DNA of 64,000 nucleotides, taken from CAXBNB01 sp040222275. Its GTDB lineage: Bacteria > Bacteroidota > Bacteroidia > Cytophagales > Cyclobacteriaceae. Positions within the stretch are counted from its first letter, which is position 1. Each line of letters starts with the position of its first letter. This document shows positions 41,798 through 52,026 of the stretch, one piece after another. The stretch covers positions 251,852-315,851 of the forward strand of contig JAVKDJ010000013.1 in assembly GCA_040222275.1 (NCBI GenBank). The letters run 5' to 3'. A program made the translations under genes and the position numbers. The notes beneath the pieces are model-generated. The model did no database searches and had not been told where the DNA came from. It saw only the letters and a program-made list of their open reading frames with translations.

Positions 41798-42844
41798 ATG
41801 ACAAAGGAAATACTTCAAAAATTTATCAATAATTCTTGCTCTGAAGCGGAAACGGAATATATATATGACTGGCTATCTGACCCGACCAACAAAGAAGAAA
41901 TTTCAGCGATTATGAAAATTTCATGGGACAATATGCCAGCTGATATGCCAGAGGAGGCCCGCAGTAAGAAATACTTCGTTCAAAATGTACTGGAAAAAAA
42001 CAACGACCATAAGTTGTTGTTCGATAGAAAAGAGGCGGTACCTGAAAAAGGGCCATCGGTGCAGGTACCAACCAAACAAAAATATCTTTGGTTGAAAATA
42101 GCGGCAGCAGTGGCGCTGTTGGTGGTTGCCTTGTTTTCAATCTACCCTTACGAAGAGCAACCCCAGGAAGTAACCCAAACCACCTTCATTGAAAAATCCA
42201 ACCCTAATGGCAGAAAATCTACCATTGTATTGCCCGATGGCTCCAGGGTTGTACTCAATTCGGACAGCAGGATCAGGTACGAGCGGGGATTTACTGAAAA
42301 CTACAGAGAGGTAATATTGGAGGGAGAAGCGTTTTTTGAAGTGGAAAGGGACCATTTACGCCCCTTTATTGTGCGCACCGGGGATATTTCCACCACAGTG
42401 TTAGGAACCTCGTTCAATGTAAGTGCCTATGCCAAATCCGACAACATAGATGTGGCCGTGGTAACAGGAAAAGTGGAAGTAAAAAAGGCATCCTATCACG
42501 ATGGTGAAGAGGAAGATGTGGTGTTGTTGACTCCTCAGAAGATGGCGTCCTACAACAGGGGAAAAAGAAAGATAGCTACGTCTGCTTTCAATATGGAAGA
42601 AATCGTAGGTTGGAAAGATGGGATATTGATCTTTAAAAATGCCGATCAGGCGGAAATCGCCAGCAGGCTGAAAGCCTGGTATGGGTTGGATGTGGAGTTT
42701 GAGGGTAGCGGTAAAATAATGAACAAGCGCTACACCGGAAAATTTGACAACAACAGTCTCGAATATGTTTTAAAGGCCATTTCTTATACTTCAGAAATAA
42801 GCTTCGAAATCAACGGAAACAAAGTCATTCTAAAACAAAAATAA
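41798..42844 (+). CDS. FecR-family anti-sigma factor
   Basis: 348 residues from ATG 41798 (MTKEILQKFINNSCSEAETEYIYDWLSDP), preferred over an earlier in-frame start at 41729 because the helical anti-sigma domain begins here. A membrane span (LWLKIAAAVALLVVALFSIYPY) lies near residue 95. The periplasmic FecR domain has STIVLPDGSRVVLNSDSRIRY, VILEGEAFFEVERD and TTVLGTSFNVSAY, and the DUF4974-type C-terminus ends ISYTSEISFEINGNKVILKQK. It pairs with the upstream sigma factor and with the STN domain of the downstream SusC. Confidence 0.94.
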   Translation: MTKEILQKFINNSCSEAETEYIYDWLSDPTNKEEISAIMKISWDNMPADMPEEARSKKYFVQNVLEKNNDHKLLFDRKEAVPEKGPSVQVPTKQKYLWLKIAAAVALLVVALFSIYPYEEQPQEVTQTTFIEKSNPNGRKSTIVLPDGSRVVLNSDSRIRYERGFTENYREVILEGEAFFEVERDHLRPFIVRTGDISTTVLGTSFNVSAYAKSDNIDVAVVTGKVEVKKASYHDGEEEDVVLLTPQKMASYNRGKRKIATSAFNMEEIVGWKDGILIFKNADQAEIASRLKAWYGLDVEFEGSGKIMNKRYTGKFDNNSLEYVLKAISYTSEISFEINGNKVILKQK

Positions 42845-42992
42845 TATGGAAACAAAGTACAACTCGAGCTGAAAAATGGCTCACTAAAAGAAAAACCTTG
42901 AAGCAAGCTAAAGAAAATTTGCAGACCCTCTTAGGCTTTACTTCAAGGCGTTCATTTGATAAAAAAAATTTTCACCAAATCATCACAAAACT

Positions 42993-45900
42993 ATGAAACA
43001 ATACCTACTAAGGCAAATTATCATTATGTCTAGATATGCGATGTATGGGTTTTGCATTCAGTGCCTTTTCCTTTCACTCTCTTTGGCAAAAGAAGGAAAA
43101 GCCCAGATTAAAAGTGTCGAAGAAATTTACCTCTCGGTAAACTTTAAGCAGCATAATATTGAAAAGATTTTTGAGCAAATCAGCTCAGAAACCAAATTTG
43201 ATTTCATCTACAACAACAACTTATTGGAAAACCTGAAAAGCATAAGTTTGACGGTAGAAAATAAGTCACTGGGAAACGTCCTTAGGCTAATATCAAAAAA
43301 ATCAGGCCTACAGTTCAAAAGGGTTGATCAGGACATAATAGTGAGCAAGAAACACTTTGGCAAGGCCAATGTAGTGGAGGTGCTTGATTCGCAAATGGCG
43401 GATATTGAAATTGCCGGAAGGGTGAATGATGAAAACGGCCAGGGGTTGCCCGGGGCATCCGTAGTGGTAAAGGGAACCACCAATGGTACGACTACCGACC
43501 TGGATGGTAACTATATATTAAAGGTTCCTGAAGATGCTGTTTTGGTGGTTTCCTACGTTGGTTATCAGACTCAGGAAATAGCTATAAATGGTAGATCGGA
43601 AATCAATGTTTCTTTAGAAGTTGATGCTGAAACATTATCTGAAGTTGTTGTAATAGGGTATGGCGTGCAAAAAACAAAAGATGTTACCGGAGCTGTAAAG
43701 CGCGTGACTAATGAAAATTTCAACAAAGGAGTTGTAAACAATGCAGGACAACTAATACAAGGAAAAGCTGCTGGAGTTAATGTTACTTCTTCAAGTGGAG
43801 AACCTGGCAGTGGCCAACGTATAGTTATTCGAGGACAAGGTACCCTTCGTTCTGGTTCAGGGCCTTTATTTGTTTTGGATGGATTTCCATTGGGCCTGGC
43901 CGGTACTGGATCAGGAGGAAGCCCTTTGAATTTTATAAATCCGGACGATATTGAAACGATTGATATTCTGAAAGATGCTTCCGCAACAGCAATCTATGGT
44001 GCAAGAGGTGCCAATGGTGTTGTTCTTATTACTACTAAAAAGGGAAAAGAGGGAGTTGCCAAAGTATCCGTTTCTACTAGTTTGGGGACGTCTAAACTAG
44101 CGCGTAAATTACCGGTGTTTAGTGCCGATGAATTCCGGAGAGAAGTAGTGGCAATTCCCGGGCATGAACTAATAGACGGAGGTGGATCAACAGATTGGCA
44201 GGATGAATTAACACGTAGTGCTATTACCTACAACCATAATTTGGTAATTTCAGGAGGAACCAGTAAGTTAAATTACTATGCATCTTTGGGGCTGCAGGAT
44301 CAGGAAGGAATTGTGTATAATTCCGGTCTAAAAAGAACAAGCGCCAGAATTAACGTAACTCAAAAATTATTGGATGATAGATTGAATATTGACTATAATT
44401 TAAACACAACAATCACAGAACAATCTAGAAACAACAATGTAGGTTATAGTACCAACCCTACATTTAACGCTTATACTCCTGATGGAGAAATTAATAATCC
44501 TCTTAACTGGAACAATCCTTTACTACATAATAAATATGTAAGTAATCTTTCTGAATCCAGAAGAATTCTATTCAATGTAGCACCTTCTTTTGAAATTATT
44601 GATGGTTTAGTATATAAGATAAATATGGGTTACGAGAACAGATCTTCAGATAGTGACCAACAAACCATTGCGAATTCTGATAGGAACGATCTTGGAAGTA
44701 TTACACAATCATTTGGGAATTTTGAAAACACTTTGATTGAAAATTATCTGACCTATTCTTTTGATATACAAGGCCATGATTTTAGTATCCTAGGAGGTCA
44801 CTCTTATCAAAAAACATTTTTTCGAGACAGAACCTGGCGGACTTTTAACTTCACAGCAGATACTGACATAGAGCCTCGTTACAATCTGGAAGATGCGTTT
44901 GGACCGGAAAATGGTGAAGTTGACCATGAATGGGATCCATTTGCAAGCGCTTGGGAAAACGAAATACAATCTTTCTTTGGTAGGGCCAATTGGAGTTATC
45001 AAGACAAATATTTGTTAACGGCTACAGTAAGAACCGATGGTTCTTCCAAATTTGGTGGAAATAATAAATATGGGGTGTTTCCTTCTCTCGCTGGTTCATG
45101 GAGAATTATTGAAGAAGATTTTATACCTACCACGACCATCTTTAGTGACCTGAAGATAAGAGTTGGTTGGGGAAAAACTGGAAACCAGGAAATTCCAAAT
45201 AAAATCACCCAAGAATCTTTTACTGTAAGTACCTCGAGCAACGTCAGCTATCCTATTGATCAAAATGGACCCTATCCTGTGGGTTCTGTTTACACGCGTT
45301 TTGCCAATCCGGACATTCAATGGGAAGTATCTACCCAATCCAATATTGGAGTTGATTTTGGATTCTTTGATGGAAAATTGTCGGGTACTATAGATTATTT
45401 CCGTAAAGTGTCAGATAACATTTTGTTAGAAGTGGTACCTGTAGATCCTATTTCACCAGCTCCAACCTTTTGGACAAATGTTCCTCAGATGGAAATTATA
45501 AACAAGGGGCTTGAAATAGCCTTGGATTATTCCAAGAGAAGTGATGAAGGTCTTTCATATGGTTTTGGAGGAAATGCCACCTTTATTAATAATGTTGTGG
45601 AAGACTCTCCATTTACCATTGTTACTACTGGATCTGCCTCTGGCCAAGGACTTACGGATGCTACTATTAACGGTTTTGTGAGCGGTGAGGCAATTGGAGC
45701 TTTTTATATGAAAACATTTACAGGTATTGGTTCAGATGGTTTTTCTCAATTTGTAGATCAGGATGGTGATGGTGAGTCCACAGAAAACGATAGAACTGTT
45801 GTGGGAAGTGCTTTACCTGACTTTACCTATAATTTTTATGCAAATTTTAATTATAAAGGATTTGATTTTAGTGCCAATTTTAATGGTGTATCCGGAAATG

Positions 45901-46286
45901 AAATCTATGACCATACCGCCATGGGTAGTTTTTACAAAACACTATTGGCCAAATCAAATAACACAACGGCTATAGCATCAGAATTTCCAGAAGAGAGCAT
46001 CATAAATGCTGCAGCGGTTTCAACTCGTTATTTAAAAGATGGTTCTTTTCTTCGATTAAATAATTTAACTCTTGGATATTCCATTAACACAGCATCTATA
46101 AACTGGCTTCAGGAATTGAGAATATCCTTTACCGGACAAAATTTATTCGTAATTACAGATTATGACGGCTATGACCCTGAGGTAAATACGGATAGTTCAA
46201 GAGGTGGAATTCAATCTTTTGGCATAGACAAATTCGCCTATCCAAAAGCAAAAACCTTTGTGTTCGGCCTGAATCTTACATTTTAA
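42993..46286 (+). CDS. susC: SusC/RagA TonB-dependent transporter with STN domain
   Basis: Outer-membrane importer of 1097 residues. Signal peptide to about residue 37; STN domain (QHNIEKIFEQISSETKFDFIYNN, about 50-120); carboxypeptidase-like domain (IAGRVNDENGQGLPGASVVVKG, about 140-215); then LSEVVVIGYGVQKTKDVTGAV, the plug (LFVLDGFPL, DASATAIYGARGANGVVLIT) and the barrel, ending KTFVFGLNLTF. DNA composition changes sharply within the carboxypeptidase-like domain: hand counts give 60% GC for 43,441-43,500 but 33% for 43,561-43,620 and 28% for 44,581-44,640. The AT-rich character continues through susD, suggesting a mosaic gene. Confidence 0.95.
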   Translation: MKQYLLRQIIIMSRYAMYGFCIQCLFLSLSLAKEGKAQIKSVEEIYLSVNFKQHNIEKIFEQISSETKFDFIYNNNLLENLKSISLTVENKSLGNVLRLISKKSGLQFKRVDQDIIVSKKHFGKANVVEVLDSQMADIEIAGRVNDENGQGLPGASVVVKGTTNGTTTDLDGNYILKVPEDAVLVVSYVGYQTQEIAINGRSEINVSLEVDAETLSEVVVIGYGVQKTKDVTGAVKRVTNENFNKGVVNNAGQLIQGKAAGVNVTSSSGEPGSGQRIVIRGQGTLRSGSGPLFVLDGFPLGLAGTGSGGSPLNFINPDDIETIDILKDASATAIYGARGANGVVLITTKKGKEGVAKVSVSTSLGTSKLARKLPVFSADEFRREVVAIPGHELIDGGGSTDWQDELTRSAITYNHNLVISGGTSKLNYYASLGLQDQEGIVYNSGLKRTSARINVTQKLLDDRLNIDYNLNTTITEQSRNNNVGYSTNPTFNAYTPDGEINNPLNWNNPLLHNKYVSNLSESRRILFNVAPSFEIIDGLVYKINMGYENRSSDSDQQTIANSDRNDLGSITQSFGNFENTLIENYLTYSFDIQGHDFSILGGHSYQKTFFRDRTWRTFNFTADTDIEPRYNLEDAFGPENGEVDHEWDPFASAWENEIQSFFGRANWSYQDKYLLTATVRTDGSSKFGGNNKYGVFPSLAGSWRIIEEDFIPTTTIFSDLKIRVGWGKTGNQEIPNKITQESFTVSTSSNVSYPIDQNGPYPVGSVYTRFANPDIQWEVSTQSNIGVDFGFFDGKLSGTIDYFRKVSDNILLEVVPVDPISPAPTFWTNVPQMEIINKGLEIALDYSKRSDEGLSYGFGGNATFINNVVEDSPFTIVTTGSASGQGLTDATINGFVSGEAIGAFYMKTFTGIGSDGFSQFVDQDGDGESTENDRTVVGSALPDFTYNFYANFNYKGFDFSANFNGVSGNEIYDHTAMGSFYKTLLAKSNNTTAIASEFPEESIINAAAVSTRYLKDGSFLRLNNLTLGYSINTASINWLQELRISFTGQNLFVITDYDGYDPEVNTDSSRGGIQSFGIDKFAYPKAKTFVFGLNLTF

Positions 46287-46303
46287 TAAAAATAATTAGA
46301 GAT

Positions 46304-47989
46304 ATGAAAAACAAGATAACAACGGTATTGTTGCTAAGCAGCTTACTATTAACTTGGAATTGTACAGATCTTGAAGAAAGAGTTTTAGATGAATCTTTAA
46401 ACCCTAGTACTGAAGGTATTGATCAAGCAGTAGCCGCTTTGGCACCAGTGTATGCAAAAGTACAAGATGATATATGGAGACATACGAAATACTTCGCTAT
46501 GCAGGAAATTTCGACAGATGAAGCCATTTTACCTTATAGAGGTGGGACTGATTGGGGCGATGGCGGTAAATATTCAGATTTATATCTTCATGTTCCAACA
46601 CCAGGAAACGCCATCATGAAGGACGTCTGGAATGGAGTTACGAAGCACATAACTGCAGCAGTTAGTGCAATTAATGTATTGGAGCCCTTAGCCGACACGG
46701 ATTCTCAAGCTGCTATCTACTTAGCAGAGGCCAGGGCAATGAGAGCCCTTTTTAACCATATTTTGTTGGATGCATTTGGTTTGGTGTTTGTGAAAGACAG
46801 GATTGAGGATCAATCTGTCATACTTAGAAGAGGTGAAGCAGTTGACTATTTAATAAGTGAATTGACTGATGTTGTAGACAACTTAGCTACAGCAACTGCT
46901 GTAGGACCAGGAAGAATGACAAGAACAGGTGCATGGGCTCTATTGGCAAGAATTCATTTGAATGCTCCTGTTTATAGAGATCCTTTCGGAACGCCCAACT
47001 TTACTGCAGCAGATATGGATGCTGTTATTGATTATACCAACAAGGTAATTAATTCCGGAGAGCATGCACTTTCTGCTGAGTATTTTGAAATTTTTGATGA
47101 TGAAAATCACACTAATTTAGAATTGATATTTGCAATTGACCAACGCGCTGATTTGGGTGGACATAATCGTATGGCTTATTTCTCCATGTCAGGAGATTTT
47201 TACCCAAATCCTTTATTTCCACGAGCCAACGGTACAGATGCAGCTGCCATTACTTCAGATTTTTACCAAACATGGGTAGATGCAAATCCCGGGGTAGATC
47301 CTGCAGATGCTGATCCTAGATTCCATAAGGATAACTTAATAAATGAACCGGGATGTGTGAGTTTTGAAGATTTTGAAATTGATCGGGGTATTTATCGAGG
47401 TTTACTTTATGGTTTGCAACATGACCAAAAAGGAGATCCATTTGAAAGGTGTGAAGGGGATAAATATGTAGTTGATTTGGTTACGAACCGCAGATCGGAT
47501 GTGGGTGCGCCTGTTGACCACACACTTGAAGTCAACTTTACCACTCATAGCGCACATAGTAATGGGTACAGGGTAGAGAAATATGAATTTAGTAAAGCAT
47601 CGGATTCCGGGAGAAATAAAGGAGACGCTGACTTAGTAGTACTACGTTATGCAGATATTTATTTAATGCGTGCCGAAGCGCAGCTACGTAAAGGAGATGC
47701 CTCTAGTGCTTTAGCTGATGTTAACCTAGTAAGAGCTTCTAGAACTGCCCGACATACACCACCTGTTCTTGAATCTATGGATCTTGATATATTGTACCGT
47801 GAGCGTGGGTTTGAATTTTATTGGGAATTTCAAAGGCGTACAGACATGATCCGTTTCGGGAGATTTGAAGATACTTATACGGAAAAAACTAATGCCGATC
47901 CTAAGAAACGCTTGTTTCCAATTCCACAAACTGCTGTTGATGGGGCTTCTATTATAGACGGTTATCTTGTTCAAAATGACGGCTATTAA
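46304..47989 (+). CDS. susD: SusD/RagB-family glycan-binding lipoprotein
   Basis: 561 residues with lipobox LLLTWNCTD (Cys20). SusD-type features are the long helical repeats with IYLAEARAMRALFNHILLDAFGLVFV, ADLVVLRYADIYLMRAEAQLRKGD, ALADVNLVRASR, and the C-terminal RERGFEFYWEFQRRTDMIRFGRF and RLFPIPQTAVDG. It starts 17 bp after susC. It is longer than the SusD of the first locus and has the same AT-rich composition as the distal part of its susC. Confidence 0.94.
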   Translation: MKNKITTVLLLSSLLLTWNCTDLEERVLDESLNPSTEGIDQAVAALAPVYAKVQDDIWRHTKYFAMQEISTDEAILPYRGGTDWGDGGKYSDLYLHVPTPGNAIMKDVWNGVTKHITAAVSAINVLEPLADTDSQAAIYLAEARAMRALFNHILLDAFGLVFVKDRIEDQSVILRRGEAVDYLISELTDVVDNLATATAVGPGRMTRTGAWALLARIHLNAPVYRDPFGTPNFTAADMDAVIDYTNKVINSGEHALSAEYFEIFDDENHTNLELIFAIDQRADLGGHNRMAYFSMSGDFYPNPLFPRANGTDAAAITSDFYQTWVDANPGVDPADADPRFHKDNLINEPGCVSFEDFEIDRGIYRGLLYGLQHDQKGDPFERCEGDKYVVDLVTNRRSDVGAPVDHTLEVNFTTHSAHSNGYRVEKYEFSKASDSGRNKGDADLVVLRYADIYLMRAEAQLRKGDASSALADVNLVRASRTARHTPPVLESMDLDILYRERGFEFYWEFQRRTDMIRFGRFEDTYTEKTNADPKKRLFPIPQTAVDGASIIDGYLVQNDGY

Positions 47990-48527
47990 CAAAAGTGATT
48001 TGGCTAGGAAAATTTAACGTGAATATTATTAACCTGCCAAACGCAACAAGTAAAAACCTGATTATGATTAATAAAACAAAAGTTAACGTCATTGGAGATT
48101 GCTTCTTTGATAATTAACAGAGGAAAGAAAAGCATCCCACACTGTAGAATGATTGGAGGGGTTTCTTAATAATGACACAACTTTTGACATCTAGTTTCAA
48201 CTAGAAGTAAGGGGCTGTCTCAACGATCAAGTTGAGACGGCCTTTTTTATTTTAGAAATGCTGAATAAAGGATTCATTTTATAGAGTTTCTAAGTTGATT
48301 AACTTCTGATTTACTTCACGTACTCTTGACAATATACCAGTACTATAAGCTCAAAAACAATATTTTATACTCCTTTCATTTTTACTATTTTTACCGCTGG
48401 TCGGTCGCTGAGAGGCAGCACGAAATTTTCAATTGTAGTGTTCATCGTTCAGCAATAGTCCAATGGCTCCAATGCCATTGAGGTTTTCAGGCCGCTATAT
48501 TCAACTATACACAAACTAAATAAGCAG
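47990..48527. other. 538-bp gene-free region after susD
   Basis: Apart from the terminator at 48,211-48,250 no gene or repeat is seen. The second half (48,250-48,527) should hold the promoter of the acyltransferase-sialidase group, but no exact TAnnTTTG element was recognised. Confidence 0.4.
48211..48250 (+). terminator. Intrinsic terminator after the second susCD
   Basis: GGGGCTGTCTCAA pairs with TTGAGACGGCC across an 8-base loop, followed by TTTTTTATTTT. It lies about 220 bp downstream of the susD stop codon. Confidence 0.82.
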
Positions 48528-49640
48528 ATGACACAACCTTTTAAAAGCCAAAGGCTTTATTCCCTTGATGCCCTCCGGGGTTTTGACATGTTCTGGATTA
48601 TGGGTGCAGAGGAAATTTTTCACAAAATGGCCGAAGTTACCGGCTCTTCTTTCTGGGGTGCACTATCCCTCCAGTTTATCCATCCGGATTGGAATGGGTT
48701 TGCCTTTTACGACCTGATCTTTCCACTGTTTTTGTTTTTAGCAGGGGTGGCCACTCCGTATTCGCTGGGCAAGCAAATTGAAAGTGGTAAAAACAAGGAA
48801 GAGCTGTTGTATCGCATCATAAAGAGGGGGTTGATACTGGTACTTTTGGGGGTAGTGTACAACAATGGGCTGGAATTGAAGCCTATAGAAGACATCCGGT
48901 TTGGTAGTGTGCTGGGAAGGATAGGGTTGGCCTATATGTTTGCCAATATTATATATTTATACACCAAACAGTGCGGACAAATCATCTGGTTTGGTGCGTT
49001 GCTCGTAGGGTACTGGCTGTTGCTTGCATTCGGCTCTGCCCCGGGCTACCCCATGGGTGACATGACCATGCAGGGTAATATTGTGTCTTATCTGGACAGA
49101 ATACTGATGCCGGGCAAATTATACCTGGGCATACACGATCCTGAAGGAGTTGTCTCCACCATTCCCGCTATTTCAACTGCACTACTGGGAATCTACACCG
49201 GAAATTTGCTCAAGAATACACGACTGGAAGACATGAAAAAAACTGCTGTGAAGCTAGTGGTGACAGGGGCAGCCCTTATCGTGATTGCCCTTATCTGGAA
49301 TTTGTTTTTTGTGATCAACAAAAACCTGTGGACCAGCTCCTTCACCTTGCTCTGCGGAGGGCTTAGTATGCTGCTGATGGCTGGGTTTTATTACATCATA
49401 GATATTAAGGGCCATCAAAAGTGGGCCTTCTTCTTCAAGGTGATTGGCATGAATTCCATTTTGATTTATATGTCAGGCTCCTTTATCAATTGGAGCTATA
49501 CCACCAATGCGTTGTTTCAGTGGCTGGGACAGCTTGTAGGCGAACCCTGCAATGTGGTGGTTATGGTTTTTTGCTTTCTGGCTGTGCAATGGGCGTTTTT
49601 GTATTTTTTATATAAAAGAAAGCTATTCCTACGGGTCTGA
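48528..49640 (+). CDS. NagX-like multi-spanning acyltransferase (HGSNAT/DUF5009 type)
   Basis: Inner-membrane protein of 370 residues with about ten membrane spans. It begins KSQRLYSLDALRGFDMFWIMGAEEI, the SLDxLRGfDm block typical of the heparan-alpha-glucosaminide N-acetyltransferase/DUF5009 family, followed by FYDLIFPLFLFLAGVATPYS and a conserved PGKLYLGIHDPEG loop with GLLSTIPAIS-like continuation (VVSTIPAISTALLGIYTG). Such proteins are thought to acylate amino sugars or related glycans across the membrane, and are often found with N-acetylhexosamine or sialic acid catabolism genes, as here. Confidence 0.85.
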   Translation: MTQPFKSQRLYSLDALRGFDMFWIMGAEEIFHKMAEVTGSSFWGALSLQFIHPDWNGFAFYDLIFPLFLFLAGVATPYSLGKQIESGKNKEELLYRIIKRGLILVLLGVVYNNGLELKPIEDIRFGSVLGRIGLAYMFANIIYLYTKQCGQIIWFGALLVGYWLLLAFGSAPGYPMGDMTMQGNIVSYLDRILMPGKLYLGIHDPEGVVSTIPAISTALLGIYTGNLLKNTRLEDMKKTAVKLVVTGAALIVIALIWNLFFVINKNLWTSSFTLLCGGLSMLLMAGFYYIIDIKGHQKWAFFFKVIGMNSILIYMSGSFINWSYTTNALFQWLGQLVGEPCNVVVMVFCFLAVQWAFLYFLYKRKLFLRV

Positions 49641-49678
49641 AGCTGGATTACCTTATATCACTAACCTCTATTTTATGA

Positions 49679-49723
49679 ACCAGCCAGTTGCACAAGCATC
49701 GTGCAAACTGGCTGGTTTTTTTT
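49679..49723 (+). terminator. Intrinsic terminator after the acyltransferase gene
   Basis: AACCAGCCAGTTGCAC (49679-49694) pairs with GTGCAAACTGGCTGGTT (49701-49717) with a single bulge, then a T-run. It implies that the sialidase gene downstream has its own promoter. Confidence 0.88.
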
Positions 49724-49890
49724 GATCCAACTACCTGCAATAGAGAATAACTTGGGTTTGTTGCTTTTTATGAGGCAAACACTTATCATTGCAATATGTA
49801 TAACATAATACCTTAAAGTAAGTAAAGATAGTATTACCGGTAAGGTCATTTATAGATCAATTTGCTTTCAAAAGCGCATAAATCAACACC

Positions 49891-51891
49891 ATGAAAAAAA
49901 TACCCGCATTTCTTCTGATCGTATTCGTTTTTTATTCATGCTCGGAAACCAAACCTCCAATTATAGGGATGCTCACCTTCGGTCAATTTGAAACAGGAGG
50001 GTTTGAAACCATTGATACCAAATATGGTAAATGGCTGGCCAGTGACAGTGCGGCAACCATTGAAGCTGGGGGAGCAGTTCGCATTTTGGGAGGTAAAGAC
50101 AAGGTATTGGAGTTTCAACCAAACAAGTTGGGTGCTTCGGCCAAATACCTTTCATTTTCTTTCAGGAACAAATCACGCCAGGCCCCAGATGTTCGAATGG
50201 AACAATTGGCTAACGGTACGTGGACTGCCTTGCCAGCGTTGGGTGAATTCCAATGGACTAGTACTGGCACGGCCATTATGAACTTGCCGGTTTCTGACAG
50301 CCAGGACAAAATCCGCATGGTGACAAACTCCCAATCGGTATTGCTGCTGGAGAGTATTGGGTTTCTTTCTGATGCCTCTATGTCAATCGATACTGTGTAT
50401 TCCGATCAAAACATAGCCCCCGTGTTGGTGGGTAAGGAAAACAACCCGATCTTGAAAATAAGTGTTGAATCTGTCGGTATTGACAATCCTTTAGGGGTAT
50501 TGACCATGGATATTGTCACCACTGGCAGTACCGATATCAGCAATATCGAAGAGGTCAAAGTGTTTTTTACAGGGGCCGATGGGCGTTTTCATGCAGCCAA
50601 CCAATTTGGTGAGGCCATGGCACCATCCGAAAAAATAACTTTTCAGGGGCAAGCCCAGCTCAAGCATGGCACCAATCATTTTTGGATCAGCTATAAGCTG
50701 AAAGAATCAGCCTCCCTTTTGAACAAAGTAGATGCAAACCTGGAAGAGGTGGGCCTGACTAATGGCAAAACTTATAAAGTATCGGCAATGAAGGAAAATT
50801 ATGCCAACCGTATTGGCCATGCCCTTCGCCAACAGTGGGACGACAGTGTACATACCTACAGGATTCCGGGGTTGGCCACTACCAACAAGGGTACCCTGGT
50901 CGCCGTGTATGATATGCGGTACAATAGTTCGGTGGATTTGCAGGAGGACGTGGATGTTGGGATGAGCCGCAGTACGGATGGGGGTGATACATGGGAGCCT
51001 ATGAAAATAATTATGGACATGGAAGAATGGGGGGGCAAACCAGACAGCCACAATGGCATTGGCGACCCGTCTATATTGGTAGATCGGGCTACCAATACCA
51101 TTTGGGTAGCGGGCATTTGGGCGCATGGCCACCCAGGCAAAAGAAACTGGTGGGCATCAAAACCTGGCCTTGCACCAGCAGAAACCAGCCAGTTTGTACT
51201 CGTGAAAAGTGAAGATGATGGGCTCACATGGTCCGATCCCATCAACATCACCCGGCAAATCAAATTGCCAAAGTGGCATTTGCTCTTACAGGGCCCTGGC
51301 AAAGGCATTACTATGAAAAATGGTACCCTGGTATTTCCTGCTCAGTTCAAGGACGAAAATCAAGTGCCACATTCTACCCTGATATATAGTGAAGACCATG
51401 GCAAAACCTGGGAAATTGGTACAGGAGTCCGCAAACAAACCACCGAAGCACAGGTGGTGGAATTGCCTGATGGCAGCCTGATGATCAATGCACGGAACAA
51501 TGATGCCCGAAACAAAAAAGGTATTGGAAGGGTGGTGGCCACCACTACTGATATGGGAAAAACATGGCAGGATCACCCTTCATCCGTAGTGGCCCTGGAG
51601 GAGTCAACCTGCATGGCCAGTTTGATCAATGAAGAAGTTCAGGGATATGGGGATGTATTGTTTTTTTCAAACCCCAATACCCACTCGGGCAGGTTCAATA
51701 TGACCATCAAAGCCAGCCTTGACCAGGGCAAGACCTGGCCTGACAGTTATCAACTTTTACTCGATGAAGGACATGGCAGGGGATACTCCTGTATGACCCG
51801 GATAGATGAGAACACCCTTGGGATATTGTATGAAGGAAGCCAGGCAGATTTGATTTTTGAAAAAGTGCGTATTTCTGAAATCTTTAAATAA
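49891..51891 (+). CDS. Exo-alpha-sialidase (GH33), lipoprotein
   Basis: 666 residues with lipobox FVFYSCSE (Cys17). A beta-sandwich N-terminal region (about 25-165) is followed by a BNR-neuraminidase N-terminal-type domain (about 170-300) and then the six-bladed propeller. The Arg-containing FRIP-like box is HTYRIPGLATTNKGTLVAVYD. Asp boxes: SRSTDGGDTW, KSEDDGLTW, YSEDHGKTW, TTTDMGKTW and ASLDQGKTW. Near the end GRGYSCMTRIDENTLGILYEGS probably carries the catalytic Tyr and a further active-site region. Predicted to cut terminal sialic acid from glycans at the cell surface. Confidence 0.92.
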   Translation: MKKIPAFLLIVFVFYSCSETKPPIIGMLTFGQFETGGFETIDTKYGKWLASDSAATIEAGGAVRILGGKDKVLEFQPNKLGASAKYLSFSFRNKSRQAPDVRMEQLANGTWTALPALGEFQWTSTGTAIMNLPVSDSQDKIRMVTNSQSVLLLESIGFLSDASMSIDTVYSDQNIAPVLVGKENNPILKISVESVGIDNPLGVLTMDIVTTGSTDISNIEEVKVFFTGADGRFHAANQFGEAMAPSEKITFQGQAQLKHGTNHFWISYKLKESASLLNKVDANLEEVGLTNGKTYKVSAMKENYANRIGHALRQQWDDSVHTYRIPGLATTNKGTLVAVYDMRYNSSVDLQEDVDVGMSRSTDGGDTWEPMKIIMDMEEWGGKPDSHNGIGDPSILVDRATNTIWVAGIWAHGHPGKRNWWASKPGLAPAETSQFVLVKSEDDGLTWSDPINITRQIKLPKWHLLLQGPGKGITMKNGTLVFPAQFKDENQVPHSTLIYSEDHGKTWEIGTGVRKQTTEAQVVELPDGSLMINARNNDARNKKGIGRVVATTTDMGKTWQDHPSSVVALEESTCMASLINEEVQGYGDVLFFSNPNTHSGRFNMTIKASLDQGKTWPDSYQLLLDEGHGRGYSCMTRIDENTLGILYEGSQADLIFEKVRISEIFK

Positions 51892-52026
51892 CGTGAGTTT
51901 GGATTTTAACATATTCATAATCAATAAATTGAGATCGTCATTTCCTTTAGGTTAGCTGAATAGAATTATTCTAAGAGGCTATCATTACTATAAGATTTTC
52001 TTTTTTGCTTCTTTTTTCTTTTAAGA

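Noticed and set aside
48065..48118. 17-codon ORF after the second susD, considered as a leader peptide
   Set aside because: Its sequence (MINKTKVNVIGDCFFDN) has no run of a single amino acid type, and the terminator that follows lies well before any biosynthetic gene.
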